Counted from the first letter of the stretch, positions 9,042-19,190 are shown. The stretch: DNA of 33,605 nt from Ministeria vibrans ATCC 50519 (GCA_943704425.1 CALSCP010002596.1:1-33605), one strand, 5' to 3'. Translations and numbers: made by a program. Notes: generated by a model from the letters alone, not told the origin.

Positions 9042-9273
9042 ATAGATAGATAGTACATGTATATACATACACGACTACTATACACAGGGAATAGTACTAA
9101 CTACGATACCCGTGCTCCACGAAAAGGTAACATGAAAATTAACCTTTATTCATTCTCTTTATGATTCCAACACTATTTGTAACTTATATTACATGTAACA
9201 TGAAAATGTTTCAATAATCATAGATAGATAGTACATGTATATACATACACGACTACTATACACAGGGAATAGT
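9042..9273. repeat. 54-bp perfect direct repeat flanking a 124-bp spacer
   Basis: Bases 9042-9095 and 9220-9273 are identical (ATAGATAGATAGTACATG ... CACAGGGAATAGT). The spacer is AT-rich and contains a second pair, GTAACATGAAAA. No coding potential is visible between 8939 and 9272. The second copy abuts the next coding fragment exactly. Confidence 0.85.
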
Positions 9274-9480
9274 TGAAATTTGCTCCCGGTGAGGTGTGCG
9301 AGGAAACCACCAAGGGAGTGGAAGTCGCCGAGATCACTTACTTCGGCGTCGACGCAGCCGGCGATGTCGTGTTCCCTGCGTCGTTTCGGGCTGTGGGCGT
9401 GAGTGCCGTGGATGGTGTGGCGCTTGTGGAGGCGGCGCGGCGGTGTGTGGTGGTTTAGGTTCTTTTAGTAAAATTAAGAA
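9274..9480 (+). pseudogene. Unrecognised C-terminal coding fragment
   Basis: Directly after the direct repeat, a 60-codon frame (…CEETTKGVEVAEITYFGVD… to EAARRCVVV) has coding-like composition but no start. It ends at TAG 9458, or may splice through a GTTTAG donor and the CATTTCAG acceptor at ~9504 for a few more codons. A degraded relative of its end lies at ~7335-7400 on the minus strand. I recognise no family. It appears to be the tail of a gene cut by the rearrangement that made the 54-bp repeat. Confidence 0.35.
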
Positions 9481-9500
9481 AAAATTGATTGCATTTCATT

Positions 9501-12305
9501 TCAGATCTTCAACATTGAGGCGTAGTAGCCCTTGAGACGCTCCTCCTTGAAGGGCAGCTTGAGTTGACCGTGTGGGTCATGGCACGCGAGCACAAAGCGG
9601 AAGGCACGCGTGCGCATGTGAGTGAGCCCACAGCGCTCTACACCGTCGAGCAGGAAGGCTATCAAGTGGAGCGGGTCCGGGCGCAGCTCAGAGTTGGTGC
9701 CCGCGTACGGTGACTGGACAGTGTGACCGTTCGTGTTGGCCTGGGCGGGACTGCCGTGGCTCAGATACTGCAGCATCTCACCCCACACCGCGGGATAGGG
9801 CAGTGGGAAGGGTGCCGTGGGTGCCACCACTGAGGGTGTGCCTGAATTTATCAGGCCGGGCGCATGCTCAGCCATGTTGCGAATGCCACACCACAGAAAC
9901 GACATGTTGTCCGAGTCGAGGCGCTCCGACCGCACACGCTTCCCGGCCTTGACGCCGTTGTACTTGACGAGCCACACAAAGTTGCACCAGCATTGGTAGT
10001 GCACCTCAGGCGCAAAGGCGGTGCGGTCGGGATACTGCACACGACTGCGCAGTGACATGAGGTCCGTGTCCCCGTTGGGCGGATGAGCCTCTGGTGTGCT
10101 TGTCGGAGTGAGCGCACTCGAGAAGAGCAGACGTTCCACGAGTGTCGAGTGTGTGTTGCGCCCAGACGGATCGTGAAATCGAGAGTGGCCCCGCAGCTTG
10201 TTCACTGTTTCGGTGTGGCCCTCGTTCGCATATCCCAGCTTCCCTTGCACATCCTCCTTAAACACCGGCTCGACAAAGAACTTGCGTGTCTCTTCTGCAT
10301 CCCAGAACAGTGGATGGAGACGCACAATGTCGCATGCACTCGGCCGACTGCGAAGGAGGTTAGAGAATAGATTGGACCTTTGGTTTGTCTGACCGGTTGA
10401 CAGGACTGAGCAGCAGTTGGACAATATGTTCAATGGGATTGCACTTGGGCTCTTCTTGCAGTTGCCAGGCAATGAACTCGGCCGACGGAGTGGTCCCTAC
10501 GACACCAGAAGAGACACTGAAAGAGAGAGGACAACACAAAATGAGACACACACAGCCGAGGCACACGAGAGAAGGGAGGGGTTACTCTTCGAAGGGATGG
10601 TGTCCATTGAGGGCACACGCCGCAATGAGGAGTGCGACGGAGAAGGCATCGTTGGCGGGCGAGGCAGTGCTGTTCGCACTGCGCTGCTCAGGCGCAATCC
10701 ACGTGAGCTGCTCATGGGACGACACAGTCGCAATGTGCCCTCCCGACGGACGCGCACTGGAGAAATTGACAAGACGCACACTAACAAGGCAAAGTCGGGG
10801 TGAGACACTAGACACACTGTGTGTGTGTGTGTGTTTTGCGTACATGGGAGTCGTGGTATCATCGCCCGGCACAAACGGCTGTTCAAAGACAACGCTGTCG
10901 GGGGTGAGCAATCCGTGTGCCACTGACTGGCTCTCCAGTGCACTCAGAGCACACAACAGTTGACCCGCCACAATGGGCAGTTGGCCCGCACTCAGTTCCT
11001 ACACACCAATCCCAATTGCACATCTCACTTGTCAATCGTTCGTACGGTGCCGTTTTTCTTCATGTCGGAGAACAAGTCCGCCAGAGAACCCCCTTTGTAT
11101 ATGGGCAGAACCACAAACTCAAATTCATCGTCACGAATCTATCACCGAGAGAAAGAATGAGCCATAGGTTATAGGAGTGCGTATGTGTGGTGGTATGTAC
11201 AAGGTCAATGAGCTGCACAATATGGTTGTTCTTCGTGGAGTCCTTCAGCGTTGCGAGTGTCTTGGCCTCGGTGGGCTCACTTGGCGGCTCACCCGTGCGC
11301 TCTGCTCGTCGCACGAACACCTTGAGCTCAACCGGCTGCGCCACTCCCAGGTCCGACACCACGTCCCCCTCCCGGTGTGCCACCAGCCACCGATCCCACC
11401 CGCCCTCCGCGACTACACCCGCACCCCCACTCTCAAACGCAGTGCGCAGTGCCTCTCGCCCACCAGTCCCACTTGAGCGGATATGCCGTCCCTCGCTCTG
11501 TCCACTCAGCACGTGTCCGTCTTGGCTGTGTCGCTCCTCCCGCTCCACCACAAATCGAATCCGGCGAGCCGTCTCGTGCCCATCAACACGGATCACACGA
11601 CCCGTGTCCATGTCTACAAAGGGCAAACGACTGAGAAAAAGTGATATTCTTTTCGTATACCGTTCGCGCCGAGATCAATCTTGTGCCTCCGGGGTCCGCC
11701 GTCGACCTGAAATGATACATCAGGCGCCCCGACAGCCTCAAGATGCAACTGCTTGTTGACTCGGATTTGAAGGTCACCCAGTTTGGCAACAGTGAACACA
11801 TTGCTGTCGGAGGAAGAGGAGGGCACATCCGCTGGCGAGCCCACAAACCAAGTCTCGCGTGTGTGCACCAGAGGCACGTGCACGAGAGACAACTGCTCAC
11901 CCGTCGCCTGATCTTTTTGGCGCACCTCCAATTTGACATCGGGCTTTGGTGCGCTCTTGAGCGTTGGCGCTGAGCACGAATGAAACGTGGCACTGCGCGC
12001 TTTGTCATCGCCGCCATTCTGATCATTGGTTACATTTGAGCGTGCATGAGGCAAAAAGACGGTCGGAAGCTGCGTTGGGTCGAACGGAACAACTCTGCCG
12101 TTGCGAGTGGTGATAAGGACTTTCTCGCCGTCTTCGCGTGCATTGCACGTCTTGGAATCGATTACGTCGTCCAATCTCGTCAGGGTAGACCCATCGATGT
12201 CCCAGTCGGCTGTATTAAGATCTGGTGCAGCGGGAGGGTTAAAGACGGCGAGATGAGTGTGGACGAAAGTATCTTGTATTTACCGGTAGCGCAGTCGTCT
12301 GCCAT
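9501..12305 (-). CDS. Pseudokinase with KEN-type ribonuclease domain (IRE1/RNase L-like), 802 aa
   Basis: Eight exons read on the minus strand: 12305-12284, 12221-11661, 11613-11201, 11138-11046, 10998-10844, 10780-10586, 10516-10394 and 10347-9501. Introns are 46-69 bp and every phase matches. Start is ATG 12305 in a good context (AAAGAATGG). A kinase fold spans ~250-540: ELKVF lysine strand, hinge FVVLPIYKGGSLADLF, then a degenerate catalytic loop (AHGLLTPDSV, no HRD Asp), VNF instead of DFG (419-421), APE (444-446), and RRPSACDIVRLHPLFW (521-536), typical of IRE1-like kinases. Further on, WCGIRNMAEHA carries R677, N678 and H682 in the R-N-x3-H spacing of the KEN RNase active site. The IRE1 catalytic Tyr is not seen at its expected spacing. 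There is no signal peptide, membrane span or ankyrin repeat, so it is probably cytosolic. Likely role: regulated RNA cleavage, inferred. Confidence 0.8.
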
Positions 12306-12555
12306 TCTTTGTCTATGGGAGGGAAGGGGGCGAAGGCTGGTCTTGAAACTGTGAAAGGTGTTGGGGGGAGGTTGTGAATAGAATTGAAGCGAGATATCAT
12401 AAAAATCGATTTCTCGGTCAACTCCGTCTGTCAAACGATCGAGATCAGCCTGAGCCTCACTCGCCACTCGGCTCACGCCTCACTGACTGACTAGTGAATA
12501 CTGATTTTGACACTCGTTCAACTCGCTACGTTTCTCACCCTCAATCCGTTCAATC
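12306..12555. promoter_or_regulatory. 250-bp divergent promoter region
   Basis: This is the only DNA between the start codons of the pseudokinase-KEN gene (minus) and the TPR kinase (plus), so both promoters must lie here or inside first exons. I see no TATA box. Palindromic CACTGACTGACTAGTG-like sequence lies at 12481-12495. The layout suggests co-regulation. Confidence 0.5.
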
Positions 12556-15500
12556 ATGCAAGCAGGTCCGTCAGAGCCCTCCGTGTGTGTCGCAAAGGAG
12601 ATTTTGAAGGAAGGTAAAAAAAAAAAAAAAAAAAAAACGGCCGCCTCCTGACACCCTCGGGTTTGATTTTTGTTCCAGAGGGACAATACCCAACCACCTT
12701 GTGTGTGTACCGCCTCGGTCGCATCACCAAAACGGTGATTTCAAACAAGGTTCGAGGTTTTTTTTCTTCTTCTTTTTCTTTTCTTCTCTCATCTCCCTCT
12801 CATCATCACGTCATGTAGCCTCTACCCGATGGCCACACCAGCCACCCATGCGAGGAGCAGACACTCGTGGGTGCCTCGGTGCACATGCCCTCCGAAGCGT
12901 TCTGCGTCGAGCCGATTGAGCGTTGTTTCGTCATTTGCTTTGCGAACGGCGATCAGTGGCCCTTCAGCCTTCGCGGCAAAGGTACCTTCTCGGCGCCCAC
13001 GTGGGTCGACAACATCACACGTGCAACGGAGCAGCTCACACTTGGGCGGTCGGTTCCGTGGTGGCGGTTGCGCCATTTTTCGGGCCGGGCGCCAGAGCAA
13101 GTCAAGGCGGACATTGAGAAGGAGGCTCAATCGAAACAGTCGTCTGGCTCTCTGCCGAGCGCATACGACGCGGTACCGTTCACGTACGGCCCACTCGAGG
13201 CACCGCATCGCTTCGTCGTCGACCGAGTGCTGGGCAAGGGCGCATTCGGCCTGGTGTTGCGCTGCGAGGACACCCAGACTGGAGTTGTGCTGGCCGCCAA
13301 GATGGGCTTCAAGGCGAGCCGAGAGTCACGGGCGGGAGGAACTCAAAGCACAGCGGGTGTGTATCACACGATGAAAGCCGAGGGACGACGATGGCTGCAG
13401 CTTCCTCCACACAATTGCATTGTGACGTGTGTGGAAGTGGTGGTCATCGACAAGCACCCGATGCTGCTCCTGGGGTATGTTGATGGCGGGAGTGTGCGAG
13501 AGCATGTGAAGGAGAAGACGCTGATGGAGGGACTGCAAGACGAGGACGAGGCTCTGTGTCGATGTGCGCTGCTCGCACTAGACGTAGCGCGTGCGCTAGA
13601 GTTTGTGCACGGCGAAGAGCTGGGGCACTACGACGTGAAACCAGCGAACATTCTGGTGGTGCGAGGTGCGACTGAGGGCGGTGTGTGGCGGGCGAAATTG
13701 ACGGATTTCGGCGTGTCAGAGGAAAAGAATGGTAGTACACAACGCGATTTGAGACTCAAACTCACTCTGTATACTCGTAGAATCAACCAGAGGTGGGACG
13801 GATGCTTATTGTCCTGACGAGCAACGGCGTGGGCAACGGGCGCTGTGGATGGATGTGTTCTCCTTGGGCGTGTCGCTGCTGGAGATGCTGCTGATGTCTC
13901 GAGAATGGCAGACGGGAAGTGAGGCAAAGGCGATTGTGAGCGAGGGGAACGTGACGTCGCGACGGTGTCGCCCGGATGCGGATGCGGTGCTGGCTCGCAT
14001 TGACGACACTGTGATGACAGTGCTCAGTTCGTGCCTGCTGTCGACGACGGTTCCAGAGGCGTCGACGGTTGTCAGTCGGCTGTCAGCGATGGTTAGTGAG
14101 GCGGCAGCGCAGAAGGAAGAGTCGACGGCACTGAGTGGGGCGCAGGCGTTTGTGAAGGCGGAGTCGTTCAATCGACTGTACGAGTGGAAGCGCGCCAAGG
14201 CAATGTATGAGTGTGCGCTAAAGGCATGGGCTGACGGAGGGGATGCGGTGTTGCGAGTGCGGGCGTTGACACAGCTGGCGCGCATTGAGCACACGTTTGT
14301 GTATGATCTGGGGAGCGCGATGGAACATCTGGCGAGTGCACTGGAGCTTGTGGAGCAAGGCTCAGCACTGAAGGCTCAAGTGCTTGGTGTGATGGGAAGT
14401 GTGCGGCGTGATTGCGGGAATTACAGTCGTGCCTGCGAGGTTGAGCGTGAGTATCTGGTGGTGTTGCACACGAGTCGGCCTGACTGCGGTGACAGTGGCC
14501 AGTTGGAATCTTGGCTTTTGGCTTGCGCGGAAGGGTCACCGGACGCTGAGCCGGAATGGGTATCGGAGCTGGAGTGGGCTGTTGGACAGGATGACAGCGC
14601 GTGTGTGCTCGCAATGTCGCGGTGCCGCAGTGCTCTCGTCTCGGCGTATTTGGCGCGTGGCGAGTATGGCAAGGCGCAGAGCCTCGTCAATGCACACGAG
14701 GGTCGTCTGGCGAAGGCACTTGAGCATGAGCCAGAGCACGAGATGCGAGTGGACCTGTTGCTACTTCTGACGCGTGTTCAGGGAGCTCTGGGCAACTATG
14801 CTGCGCAGTCTCGATGTGCGTACAAGGCACTGGAGGAGGCTCGAGGTGTGTTTGGCGACGAAAAGCACGTGCGTGTCCTGGAAGCGAAGCGTGCGTGTGG
14901 TGATGCAAAAGAACGGACTGCGAAGTACGACGAGGCGATGGAGGTGTACACGGACGTTTTACGCGTGTACGAGACAATGCACAAAGATACGCCGAACCAT
15001 CCTTCGATTGCGTCAACCAAACATGCGATGGCAGGTGTCTACGAGCGGAAGGGCGAGTACGAGAGGGCACTGTCGCTGTATGAGGAGTCGCTGCGCATCA
15101 TGGAGACAGTGCACAAAGACACTCCGAACCATCCTTCGATTGCGGCAACCAAACATGCGATGGCAGGTGTCTACTCGAGCAAGGGCGAGTACGAGAGGGC
15201 ACTGTCGCTGTATGAGGAGTCGCTGCGCATCAAGGAGACAGTGCACAAAGACACACCGAACCATCCTTCGATTGCGTCAACCAAACATGCGATGGCAGGT
15301 GTCTACGAGCGGAAGGGCGAGTACGCGAGGGCATTGTCTCTGTATGCGGAGTCGCTGCGCATCGACGAGACAGTGCACAAAGACACTCCGAACCATCCTT
15401 CGATTGCGGCAACCAAACATGCGATGGCAGGTGTCTACTCGAGCAAGGGCGAGTACGAGAGGGCACTGTCGCTGTATGAGGAGTCGCTGCGCATCATGGA

Positions 15501-16422
15501 GACAGTGCACAAAGACACTCCGAACCATCCTTCGATTGCGGCAACCAAACATGCGATGGCAGGTGTCTACTCGAACAAGGGCGAGTACGAGAGGGCACTG
15601 TCGCTGTATGAGGAGTCGCTGCGCATCGAGGAGACAGTGCACAAAGACACACCGAACCATCCTGACATTGCGGCAACCAAACATGCGATGGCAGGTGTCT
15701 ACTCGAGCAAGGGCGAGTATGAGAGGGCACTGTCGCTGTATGAGGAGTCGCTGCGCATCAAGGAGACAGTGCACAAAGACACTCCGAACCATCCTGACAT
15801 TGCGTCAACCAAACATGCGATGGCAGGTGTCTACTCGAGCAAGGGCGAGTACGAGAGGGCACTGTCGCTGTATGAGGAGTCGCTGCGCATCAAGGAGACA
15901 GTGCACAAAGACACTCCGAACCATCCTGACATTGCGTCAACCAAACATGCGATGGCAGGTGTCTACTCGAGCAAGGGCGAGTACGAGAGGGCACTGTCGC
16001 TGTATGAGGAGTCGCTGCGCATCAAGGAGACAGTGCACAAAGACACTCCGAACCATCCTGACATTCTGGTGACCAAGTTCAATATGGCACTATGTCTGCG
16101 CCAACATTCTAAACTTGAAAAACTGCCACGCAAGCGTAAACCCATTTTACGTCGTGCTCTGTCACGCTTGCCCGAGTTCCAAGAACTGAATGATCATCTA
16201 CTCCAGTCTCACGATGGGTGCAGGTGCTGCCTGTTAGGTGGGATGATCCATGACGATCTCAATGAGTTGGCAGAGGCACATCGACTGCTCCAACTCGCTA
16301 TCGAGGCTTCTGAGACGTTGTGCAAGCGCGAACCGACCAACGCTCTGGCGAAAGAGGCGAATCAGCTGGCCTCGCGTGAGTGGCAGCGTTTCAAGCGAGG
16401 GCGACCTCAACTGTTTGTATGA
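12556..16422 (+). CDS. Protein kinase with kinesin-light-chain-type TPR array, 1227 aa
   Basis: Exons 12556-12613, 12679-12749, 12819-13731 and 13781-16422; introns of 65, 69 and 49 bp, all in phase. Intron 1 contains a 22-A run right after its GT. An N-terminal region of unknown fold (~1-170) precedes a kinase domain (~175-440) with GKGAFG (182-187), AAK (K204), HYDVKPANIL (D315, N320), LTDFG (D339), an APE-like CPDEQ and DVFSLGVSLLEML. All catalytic residues are present, so an active Ser/Thr or TKL-like kinase is likely. Degenerate TPRs follow, then eight near-identical 44-residue TPR units plus a partial ninth (747-1126), and a helical C-terminus. TPR arrays bind partner proteins and probably target or sense. 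It is divergent to the pseudokinase-KEN gene, which may make the pair functional partners; that link is inference. Confidence 0.88.
14977..16116 (+). repeat. 132-bp coding tandem repeat, 8 full copies plus a partial
   Basis: Units start every 132 bp (14977, 15109 ... 16033), each encoding VHKDTPNHP-S/D-IA ... GEYERALSLYEESLRI-x-ET. Copies are nearly identical even at third positions. Variation is limited to a few codons (SSK/ERK/SNK, K/M/D/E before ET), indicating recent expansion or gene conversion. Confidence 0.95.
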
Positions 16423-16774
16423 TTTTCTGATTGTTTTCCGTTGTATATGTAATTAAAAGTATGAAGTGAGAGGAGGGCTTTGGAGGGCAGAGGAGGGAGA
16501 GAGGGAGGCGCCGCAGAGAGAGAGGGTCTGCGCAAGGTGCGCGAATCTGAGCGAATCTGGGAGAATCTGAGCGAATCTGAGGCTTGCAGACAGTGTCCGT
16601 CGTTGCGCGTGCCCCGCCACTCGCCTCAAATGCGCCCACCACCATTGCCTATCACACCCAAGAAAAATCCTCCACAGGCCCATAAACTAGCCAAATCCGT
16701 CGAGTAGATCATCAAAAATACAAACAAACAAGCCTTTATTACGGTCAATTTGAAATGTTTGTTTGTACTCACAG
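16423..16774. other. Intergenic, purine-rich repeats, no gene
   Basis: Contains a G/A-rich tract at 16468-16535 and four GAATCTG-type repeats at 16544-16580. The last bases (TTTGTACTCACAG) form a splice acceptor before the next fragment. Confidence 0.6.
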
Positions 16775-17038
16775 GGAGACTACACTCGTGCTCTTGAGTA
16801 CTACGAGCGTGCTCTGACCATCCGTGAGAAGTCTCTTGGTGCCGACCACCCATCCACAGGCGAAACACTCTTCAACATGGCACTTCTGTTCGCGCATCAA
16901 AAGAACTCTTCTCGCGCTCTTGAACACTGCCAGCGCGCACTCTGCATCCTCCAGCGCACCTTTGGACCAAACCACCAGAGTACGCGACAGGCTCACAGGC
17001 TCATCAGCAACCTACAAACCGACCGCCCAACCCACTAA
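16775..17038 (+). pseudogene. Kinesin-light-chain-type TPR terminal exon, orphan
   Basis: After a TACTCACAG acceptor, 87 codons encode two KLC-type TPRs: GDYTRALEYYERALTI with GADHPSTGETLFNMALLF, and a second with RALEHCQRALCIL and FGPNHQST. The frame ends at TAA 17036. No matching upstream exon is visible; the sequence before it is repeats and stops. These TPRs differ clearly from the 44-aa units of the neighbouring kinase (GADHPST versus KDTPNHP), so it is a separate gene fragment and not the missing end of that gene. Domain call secure; pseudogene status likely. Confidence 0.6.
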
Positions 17039-17097
17039 CGTGCACGCACTCCCCACTTCTATAGTCGAGTGATGGGTTTTTATTAAATTTTTTCAAG

Positions 17098-17290
17098 CTT
17101 CGCGCCTAGGGATTTTGATATTCTTGAGGACAACGTCGATGAACTCAACAGGCTTGGTATTCAGATTCAAATTCATGCCGAACTCCAACACGACGACCTC
17201 CGTAGCTTCATTATGAAGGAAATTACCGACATCGACTACTCTATTGGAGAGAACTTATCACATAAAGAGAAGCTGCAAGTGACTGCACCG
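17098..17290 (+). other. Exon-like coding remnant of unknown family
   Basis: Following GCGCCTAG, an open frame reads RDFDILEDNVDELNRLGIQI ... LRSFIMKEITDIDYSIGEN with amphipathic, coding-like composition and no stop for about 90 codons. There is no start codon or partner exon. I recognise no domain; it is possibly part of a decayed gene between the TPR fragment and the deaminase. Confidence 0.3.
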
Positions 17291-17355
17291 TTTTCCTTCG
17301 CCATACAACCATTCTGTTCTTGCAGGTTTGCCTGGACCAGACGACTATTCGAGTG

Positions 17356-17650
17356 TCACCACCTCCCCCCACCACCAATATGTTCTTGCACGTTTTGACA
17401 GCCACGCAGAAAGCATCCCGATAAGTTGTGGTTCGGTCGATTTTTATATTCGTATGTTGGAGTTAAAATCCCCTTCACACCAGCGAATACAATCATAGGA
17501 GCACACTCAGGGCACGGGAACTTGGTGGTGAACAAGAATATATCGCCAGATGCAACAGGATATCTGTTGAACAACAGTGCGTTTTGTTCCGCATGCACAA
17601 TGGCGTTCAGCTTAGACTTATCTCTCCGGGGACACGACGTATTTACGTCG
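17356..17650 (-). pseudogene. Cytidine/deoxycytidylate deaminase fragment
   Basis: On the minus strand the frame contains HAEQNALLF followed by FTTKFPCPECAPMIVFAGVKGIL, the HAE and PC-x2-C zinc-binding motifs of the cytidine/dCMP deaminase superfamily with normal spacing. The N-terminal ~70 residues of the family are missing: the frame closes about 50 bases upstream of HAE, next to the piggyBac copy. Downstream of ~17440 the homology appears to shift frame (RDAFCVAVKTCKN in a neighbouring frame). The enzyme family converts C to U in nucleosides or nucleotides. This copy is truncated and probably inactive. Confidence 0.65.
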
Positions 17651-17660
17651 ATTTATTATT

Positions 17661-19160
17661 TTAACAATAATAATAGTTTTTATTCATTCTTCCGCTTCTC
17701 CCTCCTCCTGCTCGCTCACGAGGCCGTGCACAACGTTGAAACACTCCCTCCCAGTCACATTACAGAAAGGGACGTTACAATCGGCGCAATAAAACTTGGT
17801 ACGCGAGAGGCAGCCCGTGCGATGGCAGTACCTTGATTTCGGCTGTCGCTCATCTCTTCCACGCTTGTAGGGCCGGAGGGTGTGTTTCTCCGCCCGACGA
17901 TGCACAAAGTGTCCTGAGACATGCCTCGGACCCGGTCGCATGGGCCCGAGATCGGTGTCGCCAGCAGGGCGCTCGACACTGGTAAGTTCGTTGATGAGGA
18001 TTCTGCGGTAGTCAGCGAAAGTCAAAGGGGCATCGTGAATGGCCTTGTACAAAATGAAGGCATTAATGAGAGAAATATCGAGCAGGAAGAAGAACACCGT
18101 CTTCCACCACTTGACAGACCGCATATATGTTGGGTTTTGCCACCGGTATTGGTCATTGCGATCAACGGCGTTCATGTAGTTGTTGTAGTCAGTCACCGCC
18201 AAAGGTCTCTCCCGCTTTGTTCGTGGCGCTTCGTCGGTTTGAAAGGAGGCTCGGTACGTCGTCATCATGTGTACCGGGTTCTTGTCGTAATAGCTGAAAG
18301 CAGCCACAGTTTTGTCGGCGTTGAGGGCAATTTTAAGGGTTCCTTCTTTTTCTTCCCGGCGCTCCTTGTTGCTTTCGCGCTTTTGAGCAATTTCATTTGG
18401 TTGGATGTGTGATCGGATGGTGCCGAGTGCGTAGTGATTCTTCTTGCGTAGCATCTGCAGTAGCGGCTCATTGACGTAGAGGTTGTCCATGTAGATGCGG
18501 TGGTAGGGTGTAGGAAGCTCATCGACGAGCCAGAGAACGCGGGCACGGAGACCGCTAGTGATTCCAGCAGCAGCATCGACTTGTGCGCGGGTGTTGTCAC
18601 ACTCGAAGCAGAAGAGGTAGCAGTAGCCGGTATCGCTGCAACAGAGCGCGTCAACACGGAGAGCACCACCACTGCCATGCGGTTTGCTCTTAAAGAGGTG
18701 GAGGTACTTGCAATGGCCTTTGAACGGAATCGTCATCTCGTCAATGGCGACTTCACGGGGAGGCTTGTAGTGTGTTCGACACGCCCGCTCCACCACTGTA
18801 ATCATCTCCCGTGTGCGGCATAAGTTGTCCTCCTCGCTGTTTGCCTCGTCCTTGGTGTGGTCCGAGATGTGCAGGTGGCGAAAGATCGCTTCGAATCGAT
18901 CTCGCGGCAAGATGTTGCTCAGACCAGTGATGCCATCCAAAGTGTCGCTGGACCACATCGCACGAGTACGTCGTGGGCGGCGGATTGACCGTATGAGAAC
19001 TATACCGATCCATCGGTAGAGCTCCGCAGGGGTAAGGTTAAGGCCATCGTCCACGTCTGAGGCATAAGCGTTGGAATTTGTGGCGATGGTAGCGGCAAGA
19101 GCGTCTGTGAAGAACAAATATTTTTGATCAACTAATTCTAATAAATAAATAAATATTTAA
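17661..19160 (-). mobile_element. Probable piggyBac element copy
   Basis: TTAA, the piggyBac target site, lies at 17661-17664 and 19157-19160, bracketing the transposase tightly. Sequences just inside them are AT-rich but do not form a clear inverted repeat, so the exact ends are uncertain. The left side abuts the truncated deaminase and the right side abuts the leader of the ankyrin gene. Confidence 0.4.
17684..19117 (-). CDS. piggyBac-family transposase (DDE_Tnp_1_7), 5' end missing
   Basis: The 477-codon frame covers the core domain from FFTDALAATIATNSNAY onward. Catalytic aspartates are in VAIDEMTIPFKG (D126), IYMDNLYVNEPL (D211) and DYNNYMNAVDRNDQ (D319/D322). The C-terminus has a Cys-rich zinc finger (CHRTGC...CADCNVPFCNVTGREC) as in active piggyBac proteins. 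No in-frame ATG precedes the domain; the frame begins at a TTCTTCACAG sequence that could be a splice acceptor. The usual ~100-residue N-terminal segment would then have been in an exon not seen here. The catalytic core is uninterrupted, so inactivation may be recent. TTAA sites occur at 17661 and 19157, but convincing matching terminal repeats are not visible. Confidence 0.85.
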   Translation of the reverse strand: MFFTDALAATIATNSNAYASDVDDGLNLTPAELYRWIGIVLIRSIRRPRRTRAMWSSDTLDGITGLSNILPRDRFEAIFRHLHISDHTKDEANSEEDNLCRTREMITVVERACRTHYKPPREVAIDEMTIPFKGHCKYLHLFKSKPHGSGGALRVDALCCSDTGYCYLFCFECDNTRAQVDAAAGITSGLRARVLWLVDELPTPYHRIYMDNLYVNEPLLQMLRKKNHYALGTIRSHIQPNEIAQKRESNKERREEKEGTLKIALNADKTVAAFSYYDKNPVHMMTTYRASFQTDEAPRTKRERPLAVTDYNNYMNAVDRNDQYRWQNPTYMRSVKWWKTVFFFLLDISLINAFILYKAIHDAPLTFADYRRILINELTSVERPAGDTDLGPMRPGPRHVSGHFVHRRAEKHTLRPYKRGRDERQPKSRYCHRTGCLSRTKFYCADCNVPFCNVTGRECFNVVHGLVSEQEEGEAEE

Positions 19161-19161
19161 A

Positions 19162-19186
19162 AACACCAATCTTTCTCTGTTTCTTT
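19162..19186 (+). promoter_or_regulatory. Shared 25-nt leader motif (copy 2)
   Basis: One mismatch to 7604-7628 (AACACCAA then TCTTTCTCTGTTTCTTT), four bases before ATG 19191. Confidence 0.45.
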
Positions 19187-19190
19187 CGAG

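Noticed and set aside
12616-12637. 22-A run as a retrotransposon poly-A tail
   Set aside because: It lies inside a 65-bp intron with good donor and acceptor and no flanking target duplication.
14774-16072. Long +2-frame ORF and several antisense ORFs over the TPR repeats
   Set aside because: They are shadows of the 132-bp coding repeat; Arg/Cys-rich products with no domain.
17661-19160. Defined piggyBac terminal inverted repeats
   Set aside because: The sequences inside the two TTAA sites do not pair convincingly, so ends are given only as probable.
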